A DNA stretch of 64,000 nucleotides, taken from the NCBI GenBank assembly GCA_002369135.1, contig DFEY01000003.1, forward strand, positions 335,268-399,267, read 5' to 3'. Shown here piece by piece: positions 23,551-33,499 of the stretch. The stretch is from Lachnospira sp. UBA3790. Lineage in GTDB: Bacteria > Bacillota > Clostridia > Lachnospirales > Lachnospiraceae. The notes below the pieces were generated by a model. That model saw nothing but the letters and a program-made list of their open reading frames with translations, made no database searches and had not been told where the DNA came from. Within the stretch, counting starts at the first letter, position 1. Each line of letters begins with the position of its first letter. A program made the position numbers and the translations under genes.

Positions 23551-24294
23551 ATGAAAAAGAAAAATGGAATTATTATTGCGCTAATTATAGTAGTGGTAGT
23601 TTTGGTAGTTATTTTGGCGTTTATGATTGGAAAGAATAGCAGTAAAGAAGAAGCAACTAATGCTCCAACACTTGCACCTACTCAAGCTACACAAACAGCT
23701 GCTCAGACAGCAAAGAGTGATGTTAGTAAATCAGACATCAAAGTTGTAAAGAAGTATACAACTATTGAAGACGATGATTACAGTATGGTTTTAGTTCTTC
23801 AAAATACCGGAAAAGCTGATGCTGCAGTAGCAGTAACTGGAAAAATCTTTGACGGAGCTAATGCAAATGTTGGAACTGAAAGAGAATCTATCTTTATGGA
23901 TCCGGGTTCTCAGTCTGTAGTTTGTCTAGACTTTGACGCAGAGGGTGTTAAGGTGAAGGATGATGACTATAAGATTTCAGTTGCAGCTGCTACTAGTGTA
24001 AAACCTGGACTTAAGAACATAATGTACAAGAAAAAAGTGGTTGGAAACGTTGTTAAGGTTACATCTAAGAATGAAGGCGACTTCGATCTAAAAGGTGTAG
24101 AGACACATGTATTGTTCTATCAAGATGGCGAACTAGTAGATATTGAGAGTGAAGACATGATTGAGAATGATTCAGAAATCTTTACAAAGGGCACAGAGGT
24201 TAAACAGTCATTTGACACAAGTGAACAGTTTGATAAAGTAAAAGTTTACTATTCACAAGATCAAGAACAACCAGATGCAGAAGACGATGACTAA
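23551..24294 (+). CDS. Membrane-anchored protein of unknown function
   Basis: 247 residues: a short Lys-rich start, one strong hydrophobic helix (about 7-27), an Ala/Thr/Gln-rich linker to about residue 55, then an extracellular domain that seems all-beta. It has two similar halves of about 90 residues, each with a VV-KKYT/VVKVTSKNEG-like opening strand, as in FxLYD-type or Ig-like domains that recognise nothing specific. The C-terminus is very acidic. The mature part faces outside. GGAGG precedes the ATG and a terminator follows, so it may be monocistronic or follow nadE. I do not recognise a function. Confidence 0.6.
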   Translation: MKKKNGIIIALIIVVVVLVVILAFMIGKNSSKEEATNAPTLAPTQATQTAAQTAKSDVSKSDIKVVKKYTTIEDDDYSMVLVLQNTGKADAAVAVTGKIFDGANANVGTERESIFMDPGSQSVVCLDFDAEGVKVKDDDYKISVAAATSVKPGLKNIMYKKKVVGNVVKVTSKNEGDFDLKGVETHVLFYQDGELVDIESEDMIENDSEIFTKGTEVKQSFDTSEQFDKVKVYYSQDQEQPDAEDDD

Positions 24295-24306
24295 ATAATA
24301 AATAAT

Positions 24307-24340
24307 AAAACACCAGTTGTTAATTCAACTGGTGTTTTTA
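24307..24340. terminator. Bidirectional terminator between converging genes
   Basis: AAAACACCAGTTG/CAACTGGTGTTTT, 13-bp stem with A and T tails. It serves the membrane protein on + and azlD on -. Confidence 0.9.
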
Positions 24341-24643
24341 TATGAATAATTCTGTTATAAATACTACTAAACAACTGACTGCAGCTGTAATAAATAGGTT
24401 TGGCTTTTTCCAAGCAACTATAATGGCTGCTACCAATGCTAGCGTGCCGGAAATCCAAGACTGTGTCGCATTTATAATAGCTGGGAATGTCATAACTGAA
24501 AGTGTGACATACGGTACGTAATATAGAAATGATCTTATGTATTTATTTTTTATTTCTTTCCTAATTAACGTGATTGGCAAAACCCTAATCAAGTATGTGA
24601 CAATAGTCATTAGAAGGAGTGTAATATAAAACTTACTGTTCAT
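24338..24643 (-). CDS. azlD: AzlD-family branched-chain amino acid exporter subunit
   Basis: A 101-residue membrane protein with about four hydrophobic helices, the usual size for AzlD. The opening pattern (TYLIRVLPITLIRKEI) is typical of the family. It partners AzlC to export branched-chain or other amino acids. The start lies 11 bp inside the end of azlC, so the two are translationally coupled. The substrate of this pair cannot be told from sequence. Confidence 0.88.
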   Translation of the reverse strand: MNSKFYITLLLMTIVTYLIRVLPITLIRKEIKNKYIRSFLYYVPYVTLSVMTFPAIINATQSWISGTLALVAAIIVAWKKPNLFITAAVSCLVVFITELFI

Positions 24644-25352
24644 CTTGAGCCTCCTTCACCGGTTTTATTATCGAAAAGATTCCTGCAATCACAACGGTAA
24701 GAACAATTATCTTTATACCGCTATCAATTCCCTTAACAACAGGAATAACTGAAAGTAAGTAGCTTGCCACAAAGCTAACTACGATAACAGCAGCTATCAC
24801 TTTGTTTTTCTTTCCTTCAGGAATAATAATTGCGATAAACATACCAAACAAACCAACACTCAGTGCACTAATAACACTTTCCGGCAAAACATTCCCCAAA
24901 GCCACGCCTAGAGCAGTACCAACTACCCAGCCAGGTGAAGCCACAGTAGCCATACCGAAAATGTAGTATGGATTTAGTTTTCCTTCGACGGCGATGGCTG
25001 CGCCAAAGATCTCATCAGTAATAAAGTATCCCATAATAAGTCGCTTCCACACAGGAGTGTCCTCGGGAATCTTTTGACTGAGAGAACATGACATCAAAAG
25101 GTATCTAGCATTAGCTACCAACTCCATCAAAACCATCACAAGAATAGTAGTGCCTGCGCCAAAGAGAGTGATAAAAATATACTCCCCAGCAGATGCGTGG
25201 AGTCCAAAACTCATTAGTGCAGACTTAATGACAGAAATCTTGGCTGCTTTGGCTTGGATGCCTAGCGCAAACGCCACAGCAAAATAACCAAGTCCAATAG
25301 GTATGCCTGTTTCTAATCCTTTTATATACGCTTTTTTGTTTGAATGTTCCAT
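24633..25352 (-). CDS. azlC: AzlC-family branched-chain amino acid exporter subunit
   Basis: A 239-residue membrane protein with about seven to eight helices. It has the family's IPIGLGYFAVAFALG opening, NARYLLMSCSLSQK near residue 80, and the FGMATVASPGWVVGT stretch. Minus-strand AAAGGA sits ahead of the ATG. It is divergent from addB, with promoters for both in the 116-bp gap. Confidence 0.9.
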   Translation of the reverse strand: MEHSNKKAYIKGLETGIPIGLGYFAVAFALGIQAKAAKISVIKSALMSFGLHASAGEYIFITLFGAGTTILVMVLMELVANARYLLMSCSLSQKIPEDTPVWKRLIMGYFITDEIFGAAIAVEGKLNPYYIFGMATVASPGWVVGTALGVALGNVLPESVISALSVGLFGMFIAIIIPEGKKNKVIAAVIVVSFVASYLLSVIPVVKGIDSGIKIIVLTVVIAGIFSIIKPVKEAQDEQ

Positions 25353-25377
25353 ATGTTTAATCCTTTACGCAAAGAAT

Positions 25378-25406
25378 ATAATAATACATTTTTGCCCATT
25401 AAACAA
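25378..25406 (-). promoter_or_regulatory. Probable azlCD promoter
   Basis: On the minus strand TTGTTT (25401-25406), a 17-bp spacer and TATTAT (25378-25383), about 25 bp before the azlC start. Confidence 0.5.
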
Positions 25407-25438
25407 TTCAAAAGTACCATTTATTGGACTCTGATTTA

Positions 25439-25447
25439 TGGTATAAT
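25439..25447 (+). promoter_or_regulatory. Extended -10 promoter of addB
   Basis: TGG followed by a perfect TATAAT, 21 bp before the addB ATG. No good -35 box at the right distance. Confidence 0.5.
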
Positions 25448-25468
25448 ACTAAACAGTGAGGGCACGGA

Positions 25469-28400
25469 ATGTTAAATTTTATTATTGGAACCGCAGGTAG
25501 CGGAAAATCCTACAAATTACAACAAAAGTTAATAAAAGAATCTACTGATAATCCAGATAGTAGATTTGTTCTTTTGGTGCCAGATCAATACTCATTGGAA
25601 GCTCAAAAAGAAATTCTAGATAAGCATCCTAACCACGGTGCTTTTAATATTGAAGTATCAAGTTTTAACCGTTTGGCCTATGAAGTGCTAGATGAACAGG
25701 GCTTTGGCGAAGCCAAAATAATGACTGATTTGGCTAAGACTATATTGGTTAGAAAATGTTTGATTGATTGCAAAGATGATCTAGAAGTGTTCAAGGGCAA
25801 AGTGAATATGCCAGGTTTTACAGATAAGATGAAATCTGTCATTAACGAGCTTGGTCAGTACAATATAAGTCAGGACAAACTAAGAGAGATCATTGAAAAG
25901 AGTGATGATCTATTAAGCGAGAAATTGGAAGACGTTTTCAAGGTGAGAGAACGTTTTAATAGTTATGTAACAGAAAAGAATCTAACTACTGATGAATTGC
26001 TAGATAGATTTATGAAGTGTATTCCTGATTCAAATATTATTGAGAATACTTATATTTATATAGATGGATTTACGGGTTTTACTCCTATACAGGAAAGAGT
26101 GATAGAGGGGTTAACTAGAAAGGCTAAAGAAGTTACAGTGACAGCTACTATACCTGTAGATGAGTATAAAAACACATCAGATCTAAGAACTGATGATTTA
26201 TTCTATTTAGGAAAGAATACCGTTAAACATCTAAGACGTTTTGCCGCAGAAAACGGACTAGAGGGAGATATTGATTTAATAGAAGACAAAGATGGTAATC
26301 CTAGAAGAATTCAGGATAATGATGCACTTTCATTTGTGTCTAGAACTATATTTGGACAGAGTGCAGATAAGTATGAAGAAGAGCAAGATTCTATAGAAAT
26401 TCATGAGGCTGATTCGCTTGAAAACGAGGTTTTAACCGTTGTTAAGCGTATTGAGCGATTAGTAAGGACTGAAGGCTACAGATATAGGGATTTTGCCATA
26501 ATAACGGCCGATTTGGAGAGTTATTATCCATATTTAGACAAAATCACACGCAAATATGAAATACCTGTATTTATCGATTATAAGCGCAGAACTGGTATGA
26601 ATGCTTTTGCAGATTTGGTGGTGGCTTTGGCTAGATTAGCACGTTTGAATTTCTCGTATGATTCGCTTTTCCATGTTTTGAGATCTGGACTTACACCTAT
26701 CAGTGAGAGTGATATTGATTTTATTGAAAACTATATTATCACATTTAAAAGAACATCATTTAACAGTTTTGCTCAGGAGTGGAAGAGACCGCTAGATAAT
26801 CGATACAAATTAGATCGAGTAAATGAGATAAGAAAAAATATCTACGAAACATTCAAACCATACATGAGCGTTATGAGAAATTCTAATTCTACAGTTAGTG
26901 ATTACTGTAAGAGTGTCTATGATATTCTCGTTGCGTTTAATATTGATAAGCGCGTGGATGAATATGTAGAGAGATTCCACGAAGAAGGAAACTATGCTTT
27001 AGAAGAAGAGTACAGTCAGATTTATTCTGCCATCGTTAGATTGCTTGAAACTATCGAGAATACTATGGGCGATGAAAAAATCACTTTAAATGATTTTGAA
27101 AAATTGATTGTTAGTTCTATAGAGTCGTTAAAGATTGGTATCATTCCTCCGGGAATTGATGATGTTATGGTGGGTGATATCGAGAGAACTCGTCTTAAGG
27201 ATATAAAGAAAATCATTTTCTTGTTAGGAGCAAACGATGGCGTCATTCCAAATACTTCTAATCCAGCTACTATAGTGAATGATGCAGATAGAGAAAGACT
27301 AAAAGAGAATGGATATGAATTTGCGCCTACCACCAAGGATAATGTCTTCAAGCAAATGTTCTATTTGTATATGCTTCTCACTAAACCTACAGAGAAGTTT
27401 GTTGTTTCATTTAGCAACCAGGACAAAGACTTCAAACCTCTTAAACAATCATACTTTGTTGATATGTTAAGAGCAATTCTTAAAGAGACTGGTACCATTT
27501 TGGATAGTGAAACTGAAAGCAAAGTAGAAGATATAGTAAATGCAAATGTAGCATTGGATTTCTTGGCGAAGAAAGGAAGAATAATCAAGTATTCTCAAGA
27601 TGAAAATGAAAAGAAGCTATATTCGTCACTTAAGAATTATATGCTTCAGAACAAAGTTGAAATAGATGCAGTCCATCTAATGAACGATGGGTTAAAATTT
27701 GAATATAAAGAGCGTGGTATTGAGACTTCGCTAGCTAAAGATTTATATAAACCTGAAGAGGATATAAAAGTAACTGAAGCCCAGCAGTTTATTAATTGTC
27801 CATATAATCACTTCTTGAATTACGGATTGAATCTAAAAGAACGTGAATACTATCAGTTTGATAACTTGCAAAAGGGAAATATTGAGCATGATATTTTGGA
27901 GAGGTTCTTTAAGTCAGTAAATGAAAACAAAATTGATTTAAAGAATGTTGACCAAAAGAAGATTGATCAAATACTTGATACTGCCGCAAAAGAAGCCTTC
28001 GTGTGTGAAAGAGCGGGTGATTTTATCAAGACTGACTCATCAAAAGAGTTTTTAAAACACCAGTTAACTAACATTGCAAAAGAAAGTGTGAATGCGCTTA
28101 TTAAACATCTTCAAAGAGGTAAGTTTGAAGTGTCATATTTGGAGGAGCGTGTTTCTGGTGGTAAGGCAGACCGTGTTGATAGATATGAAGATGGTAATGA
28201 TATTTACATAAAAGTAATAGATTACAAAACTGGAAGTAGTGTTGGCTTTAGTTTTGGCGAGTTGATGTATGGAAAGAATATGCAGGTATTCGTATATCTA
28301 AAGGATGCATTGCAAAGAGAGATTGAAAACAATCCAGGCAAGAATGTTATCCCTGCAGGTGCTTTCTATTTCAGAGCGAGAGAAAACTATGTGGGCAAAT

Positions 28401-28816
28401 CTAACGGAACTGGTGATACGTCTGGCAAGCAAATAGAAGAACAAAATATTACTAACGCTTTCAAAATGGCTGGCTTGTTAAACAAAGAAGCTATAAAGGT
28501 CTTTGACGAAGACAACAAACCTGAAGAAACAATTAGTTTGCCTTCTAGTAAACCAGAAGAGGCTATGTTTGACACAGAAAACTATATGAAACTCTTAGAT
28601 TATGTAGACGATAAAATTGATGAGATAAGAGGGGATATAAAACATGGCTATATAAAAGTTGAGCCTTATGATGGAGCATGTAAGTACTGCTCTTACCAAG
28701 GTGTTTGCAGAAAAGAAATGGGTAATGTTGAATTTAAAAAGGCGGAGAATTTGAAGGCACAAGATGTCATTAAGATATTGAATGGAGAAGAAGATGACGC
28801 AAATTCCATGGACTAA
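25469..28816 (+). CDS. addB: ATP-dependent nuclease subunit B (AddB)
   Basis: One half of the AddAB helicase-nuclease that processes double-strand breaks for RecA. The 1115-residue chain has an N-terminal Walker A (GTAGSGKS, residues 7-14) and a C-terminal RecB-type nuclease domain with VIDYKTGS. Four cysteines (777, 1071, 1074, 1080) flank that domain in the pattern that binds an iron-sulfur cluster in AddB. Length and architecture are normal. The end overlaps the addA start by about 23 bp, so the two subunits are translated together. Confidence 0.95.
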   Translation: MLNFIIGTAGSGKSYKLQQKLIKESTDNPDSRFVLLVPDQYSLEAQKEILDKHPNHGAFNIEVSSFNRLAYEVLDEQGFGEAKIMTDLAKTILVRKCLIDCKDDLEVFKGKVNMPGFTDKMKSVINELGQYNISQDKLREIIEKSDDLLSEKLEDVFKVRERFNSYVTEKNLTTDELLDRFMKCIPDSNIIENTYIYIDGFTGFTPIQERVIEGLTRKAKEVTVTATIPVDEYKNTSDLRTDDLFYLGKNTVKHLRRFAAENGLEGDIDLIEDKDGNPRRIQDNDALSFVSRTIFGQSADKYEEEQDSIEIHEADSLENEVLTVVKRIERLVRTEGYRYRDFAIITADLESYYPYLDKITRKYEIPVFIDYKRRTGMNAFADLVVALARLARLNFSYDSLFHVLRSGLTPISESDIDFIENYIITFKRTSFNSFAQEWKRPLDNRYKLDRVNEIRKNIYETFKPYMSVMRNSNSTVSDYCKSVYDILVAFNIDKRVDEYVERFHEEGNYALEEEYSQIYSAIVRLLETIENTMGDEKITLNDFEKLIVSSIESLKIGIIPPGIDDVMVGDIERTRLKDIKKIIFLLGANDGVIPNTSNPATIVNDADRERLKENGYEFAPTTKDNVFKQMFYLYMLLTKPTEKFVVSFSNQDKDFKPLKQSYFVDMLRAILKETGTILDSETESKVEDIVNANVALDFLAKKGRIIKYSQDENEKKLYSSLKNYMLQNKVEIDAVHLMNDGLKFEYKERGIETSLAKDLYKPEEDIKVTEAQQFINCPYNHFLNYGLNLKEREYYQFDNLQKGNIEHDILERFFKSVNENKIDLKNVDQKKIDQILDTAAKEAFVCERAGDFIKTDSSKEFLKHQLTNIAKESVNALIKHLQRGKFEVSYLEERVSGGKADRVDRYEDGNDIYIKVIDYKTGSSVGFSFGELMYGKNMQVFVYLKDALQREIENNPGKNVIPAGAFYFRARENYVGKSNGTGDTSGKQIEEQNITNAFKMAGLLNKEAIKVFDEDNKPEETISLPSSKPEEAMFDTENYMKLLDYVDDKIDEIRGDIKHGYIKVEPYDGACKYCSYQGVCRKEMGNVEFKKAENLKAQDVIKILNGEEDDANSMD

Positions 28817-31800
28817 AGATCAAGAAAAAGTAATAAATACGAGTGGGAAAGATATATTAGTGGCTGCCGGAGCTGGTTCTGGTAAGACCGCTGTATTAGT
28901 CGAGCGCATTATTAAAAAGGTGACTGACCCTAATCATCCAGTTGATATTGACCGTTTTTTGATAGTTACATTTACAAAAGCTGCTGCAGCGCAGATGAGA
29001 GAAAAGATTAGAGAAAAACTATATACACTATCATACAAGAATCCAAAGGATGAAAATCTAAAGAGACAGTTGTCTCTAGTTCATACTGCCAACATTTCGA
29101 CTATCGATAGTTTCGCCAAGAAGGTGGTATCTGCCAATTTTGAAAAACTCGATATTGATCCAAACTTTAGATTGATGGAGAAGGAAGAGTCAGACTTGCT
29201 CTTAGAAGATTATATAGAAGAGACGGTGGATGAAATGTTTGAAGAGGATAATCAAGATTTCATGAACGCTATGTCTCAGTTGGCGAAGGGAGATGTTTCT
29301 ACGGATGTAGTCCGTAAAGTATCTCTCATAGTTAATAAAGCAAAAAACCAAGAATATCCTCTTAAATGGTTGGCTGATGCCATTGATAGAAATTATTGTG
29401 AGACAGAAGATGACTTTAATCAAAAAGAATTTGTAAAAAGATTTGTTGCCCAATTTGAGAAGTATAAAGAATTTAGTGATGATTTGTGGACAGCACTAAA
29501 TGATGTGGAAGAAAATGAAACGCCTACAAAAATCATGCAAGAAATAATAGATAAAACTAATAGTATACTAACTAAGTTAGAGGCAGCTTCCACATACAAC
29601 GAATACCGAGACGCCATTATATCTTATGGTTTACAAAAGACAGTAACTCAGACTAAAGGCTATTTTGTAGACTTGAAAGAACATCATAATAAGCTGTTAA
29701 CATACATCCGATCTTTTGTTGGAACAAATGGTAAGCCAAAGTATTTCCCTTCTGTAGAAGATGCTATGGAGGATGTAAATAAGAGTCAAAAGACAGCTAA
29801 TGTTCTACTTGAAATTGCTATTAAGTCATTTGAAAAATGTATGAATGAAAAGAAGCGTATTTGTGCATACGACTTTAGCGATATAGCTCATTTTGCAATT
29901 GATGTTCTCTGTGAACCGGGAGAAGATGGACCGACTGCCAGTGATACAGCAAAGAAGATGGCAGAAGGCTTTGAAGAAATACTAATAGACGAGTATCAAG
30001 ATAGTAACTACATCCAGGAATATATGTTGTTTGCTTTGTCTAAAGGACAAGGTATCAACAATGTATTTATGGTGGGTGATATTAAACAGAGTATTTATCG
30101 TTTTAGATCAGCAGAGCCTAAGATTTTCCTTGAAAAGCTAAATAATTTTGAAGAGGAAAATGATGAACATACTAGAATTATCCTTGGTAAAAACTTCCGT
30201 AGTAGACCAGAGGTTATTAAATTTACTAACTTTATTTTTGAAGAGATTATGATAAAAGATGTTGGTGGAATAAATTACAGCGATGGTCAAAAATTGGTTC
30301 AGGGTGCTGAGAATTATAATGAATCTTTAAACAATGGCAAAGAGGATAATAAAGCTGAAATTATCTGTGTGCCTAGTCAGGATGGCCTTTCAAGACATGA
30401 GGTTGAGGCTAACATCATTGCAAGAAAGATTCTGAATATGATGGATGAGAAGACTGGTCTAAAAATTACTGATGAAAAGGCTAATAAAAGATCGCTTAGA
30501 TATAACGATATAGTTATTTTGACGCGTTCACCTAAGACAGTGGTGGATACTTACTTAAGAGTTTTAGAAGAGTACGGAATCCCTGTGTATGGTGAGAAGA
30601 GGGATGGCTTTTATGAATCAACTGAAATTAAATGTATTCTAGATTTCTTGTCAGTTATTGATAACCCTATGCAAGATATTCCTTTGGCGGGGGTTATGAC
30701 TAGCGCGTTCTATCATTTTGACGAGAGCGAACTAGGTTATATCAGATTGGTACAGCCAAAGGATGCTATGTACCACGCAGTTCAGAAGTATGCCGAAGAG
30801 GGAACAGATCAAAAATTAAAAGATAAAGTAAATGCTTTCTTGGAGTCGCTAGAGGATTACAGAGACAAAGTAAAATATATGTCAGTGTATGAGTTTATCA
30901 ATTATTTCCTAGACTCTAGTCGCTTTGATTTATATATTAGAAGTTTGCCGGCAGGTGCTAAGCGTATTCTTAATGTGGATATGCTTAAAGAGATTGCATA
31001 TAAATATGAAAACTCATCTTACAGATCGCTTTTCAATTTTGTTCGTTATGTGAATAAGAGTATTGATAACGACAAACAGATAGGTGAGGCATCAAATGTG
31101 CATGAAGATGATAACGTGGTTAGAATTACAAGTATTCATCAGAGTAAAGGTTTGGAATACCCTGTCGTAATCCTATCTAATGTGGCTCCTGGAGGTAGAG
31201 GCGGAAGCAAAGAAAACAACTATTTAGTAAATAGTGATGGTGATATTGGACTAGATTCTTTAGATACAGAAAACAAGACTAAGACGGATACATTACTTGA
31301 AAGATATATTGTGGAAACTGAAGATGAACAGGAAAAAGCAGAAGAACTAAGACTTCTTTATGTTGCTATGACTAGAGCAAAAGAGAAACTAGTTATCACT
31401 GCAATTAAGCTTGCAAAAAAAATAGAGAAAAAAGACTTTAAACCTATAAACAATGCAAACAAAAAAGGTTCAATACTTGCTACTACTGATTTCTACCAAA
31501 TGATTGCTCCGGTTTTAGGTACTGAGATATATGACGAAGTTCCGGACTTAATAGATGCAGAGAGCGAACCTGATGATGTAGACAAAGAGTTTTACAGGGT
31601 AGAAATGTATCCAACCATTGATAGTTATCCATTTGTCGGCCTAGTAGAAGATGAATCTATGGATGATTTGAAGTTGAAGTCTGATGAAGAAATAACAAAT
31701 AAAATTATTGAGAATTTTGAATATAAATATGATTATAGAAAAGAGGCAAAACTTCGTGCAAAGATGAGTGTTACTGAAATCAAGCGACGATTGAGCGGAG

Positions 31801-32414
31801 AGTTTACAGATGATGACGCAGAAAACTTAATTCAAGATAGAAGTGCGAAGAGTAAGCCGAACTTTGTTGAGCAAGATAAAGATACAGGATTAACAGGTGC
31901 AGATTTAGGTAATGCTTATCATAAAGTTTTTGAACTATTAGATTATTCTATGGATATGACTGATAAAAGTGTAGTCAAAGAATTCTTAGATCAGTTAGTG
32001 AGTGAAAACAAATTGACAGAAGAGGAGAGAGCTTCCGTCAAAGAAGATAAAGTAATAGAGTTTACCACAAGTGGTATTGGAAAGCGCATGAAAGCAGCTT
32101 TCGATAGAAACGAACTTTACCGCGAGCGCAAGTTCTTGCTACAAGTCGATGGTGACTTTATAGAAAAGGTTCAAGGCATTGAGACAGATGAGACTATGAT
32201 TGTTCAAGGTATTATTGATGCATGCTTTGTGGAAGACGGAAAGTATGTAATTGTGGATTACAAAACTGACAAAGTCGATAAAAAAGAAACACTCGTTGAA
32301 GAGTATAAAAATCAGTTAAATGTTTATGAAAAAGCAGTGAATCAAATAACAAATGCAGAAGTAGCTGAAAAGATTATTTACTCAGTTGAGTTAGGAGAGG
32401 AAGCGACAGTATGA
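28794..32414 (+). CDS. addA: ATP-dependent helicase/nuclease subunit A (AddA)
   Basis: UvrD-type motor of AddAB. The 1206-residue chain has Q-motif WTKDQEKVI, Walker A AAGAGSGKT, Walker B LIDEYQDS, motif III VGDIKQSIYRFR, motif V/VI with SIHQSKGLEYPVV and LLYVAMTRAKEKL, and a C-terminal nuclease with IVDYKTDKVD. The ATG at 28794 is preferred because GGAG lies 5-6 nt upstream; an in-frame ATG at 28782 adds four residues without a site. The stop overlaps the ATGA start of the LD-carboxypeptidase gene. Confidence 0.95.
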   Translation: MTQIPWTKDQEKVINTSGKDILVAAGAGSGKTAVLVERIIKKVTDPNHPVDIDRFLIVTFTKAAAAQMREKIREKLYTLSYKNPKDENLKRQLSLVHTANISTIDSFAKKVVSANFEKLDIDPNFRLMEKEESDLLLEDYIEETVDEMFEEDNQDFMNAMSQLAKGDVSTDVVRKVSLIVNKAKNQEYPLKWLADAIDRNYCETEDDFNQKEFVKRFVAQFEKYKEFSDDLWTALNDVEENETPTKIMQEIIDKTNSILTKLEAASTYNEYRDAIISYGLQKTVTQTKGYFVDLKEHHNKLLTYIRSFVGTNGKPKYFPSVEDAMEDVNKSQKTANVLLEIAIKSFEKCMNEKKRICAYDFSDIAHFAIDVLCEPGEDGPTASDTAKKMAEGFEEILIDEYQDSNYIQEYMLFALSKGQGINNVFMVGDIKQSIYRFRSAEPKIFLEKLNNFEEENDEHTRIILGKNFRSRPEVIKFTNFIFEEIMIKDVGGINYSDGQKLVQGAENYNESLNNGKEDNKAEIICVPSQDGLSRHEVEANIIARKILNMMDEKTGLKITDEKANKRSLRYNDIVILTRSPKTVVDTYLRVLEEYGIPVYGEKRDGFYESTEIKCILDFLSVIDNPMQDIPLAGVMTSAFYHFDESELGYIRLVQPKDAMYHAVQKYAEEGTDQKLKDKVNAFLESLEDYRDKVKYMSVYEFINYFLDSSRFDLYIRSLPAGAKRILNVDMLKEIAYKYENSSYRSLFNFVRYVNKSIDNDKQIGEASNVHEDDNVVRITSIHQSKGLEYPVVILSNVAPGGRGGSKENNYLVNSDGDIGLDSLDTENKTKTDTLLERYIVETEDEQEKAEELRLLYVAMTRAKEKLVITAIKLAKKIEKKDFKPINNANKKGSILATTDFYQMIAPVLGTEIYDEVPDLIDAESEPDDVDKEFYRVEMYPTIDSYPFVGLVEDESMDDLKLKSDEEITNKIIENFEYKYDYRKEAKLRAKMSVTEIKRRLSGEFTDDDAENLIQDRSAKSKPNFVEQDKDTGLTGADLGNAYHKVFELLDYSMDMTDKSVVKEFLDQLVSENKLTEEERASVKEDKVIEFTTSGIGKRMKAAFDRNELYRERKFLLQVDGDFIEKVQGIETDETMIVQGIIDACFVEDGKYVIVDYKTDKVDKKETLVEEYKNQLNVYEKAVNQITNAEVAEKIIYSVELGEEATV

Positions 32415-33424
32415 TATTTCCAAAAAACATAGAAAAAGGTGACATCATAGGAGTGTGTGCCCCATCAGGTGGTGTTACAGAAGATATCAAAATAAAGCGA
32501 ACAAAGAATGGTGCACTTAATCTTAGAAACGCAGGGTATGAAGTTGCGTTTTCAGATAGTGTGTTTAAAGCAGATGAAAGAGGAGTGAGCGCTAGTGGTA
32601 AACAACGCGCTGATGAGTTTAATGCGTTTATAAAGAATGATAAGGTGAGCGCGATAGTTTCTGCCGGAGGTGGAGACTTCTTATTTGAGATGCTAGAGTA
32701 TGTTGATTGGGAAGCTTTAAAGAAAAATCCAAAGTGGTTCCAAGGCTATTCAGATAATATGACTTTACTCTATCCTATAGTTACGAAGTGTGATATAGCA
32801 GCTATTTATGGTTGTGGTATTAGAGAGTTTGGAATGCAACCTTGGGAGAAATGTGTAAAAGATTCGCTCGGTGTTTTAGATGGAAGTATCTCAAAGTTAG
32901 ATTCATATGACTTCCACGAGACAGAAAGACACGAGTATGAGACTGGCTTGGAAGGATATTTTAACGATCAAGAAACTATATGGGTAAATGGAAAAGACGA
33001 GGAAAAAGTTGAAATGACAGGAAGACTTCTCGGTGGTTGTCTTGATGTTTTAGTGTTCCTTATTGGTACAAAGTATGATGGCACAAAGGACTTCATCCAA
33101 AAGTACGCAGATGATGGAATCGTTTGGGCGCTGGAGAGTTTTGCTATGGCAGATGTAGATATGGTCACACATCTATGGCAGATGAAAGAACTAGGCTATT
33201 TTGAAAATGCCAAGGGCTTTGTCTTTGGAAGACCATGCATGTATGAGCATTGGACTTATGATGAATATAAGGATGCTGTTATGTCGATTCTAGGAGATTT
33301 AAATGTGCCAGTGGTCTTTGACGCAGACTTAGGTCATATGGGTCCACAGTTCCCTTGGATTATGGGTGCGAAAGCCAAAGTAACATCCGAGGCCGGCAAA
33401 GGAACATTAGAATACATATACTAA
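32411..33424 (+). CDS. LD-carboxypeptidase-family (S66) peptidase
   Basis: A 337-residue member of peptidase family S66, which trims L,D bonds in recycled peptidoglycan peptides; the related MccF enzymes cleave microcin-type conjugates. The nucleophile motif GYSDN places Ser114. A later ALESF glutamate and GHMGPQFPW histidine fit the Ser-Glu-His triad. No signal peptide, so it acts in the cytoplasm. The start overlaps the addA stop by 4 bp, an unusual partner for a DNA-repair operon. LdcA versus MccF-like activity cannot be decided here. Confidence 0.87.
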   Translation: MIFPKNIEKGDIIGVCAPSGGVTEDIKIKRTKNGALNLRNAGYEVAFSDSVFKADERGVSASGKQRADEFNAFIKNDKVSAIVSAGGGDFLFEMLEYVDWEALKKNPKWFQGYSDNMTLLYPIVTKCDIAAIYGCGIREFGMQPWEKCVKDSLGVLDGSISKLDSYDFHETERHEYETGLEGYFNDQETIWVNGKDEEKVEMTGRLLGGCLDVLVFLIGTKYDGTKDFIQKYADDGIVWALESFAMADVDMVTHLWQMKELGYFENAKGFVFGRPCMYEHWTYDEYKDAVMSILGDLNVPVVFDADLGHMGPQFPWIMGAKAKVTSEAGKGTLEYIY

Positions 33425-33428
33425 TTTA

Positions 33429-33457
33429 TTGAATACAATTTAAAATTATATTAAAAT
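33429..33457 (+). promoter_or_regulatory. Promoter of the first two-component system
   Basis: TTGAAT, a 17-bp spacer and TAAAAT, about 42 bp upstream of the response regulator ATG. Confidence 0.5.
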
Positions 33458-33499
33458 AATAATGATAGAGTGAACGGAATAAAAAATGTGGAGGTTGTT

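Noticed and set aside
24653..25352. Azl genes as a phage or toxin system because of small overlapping ORFs
   Set aside because: Motifs and helix count fit the AzlC/AzlD exporter pair, and the overlap is normal for them.
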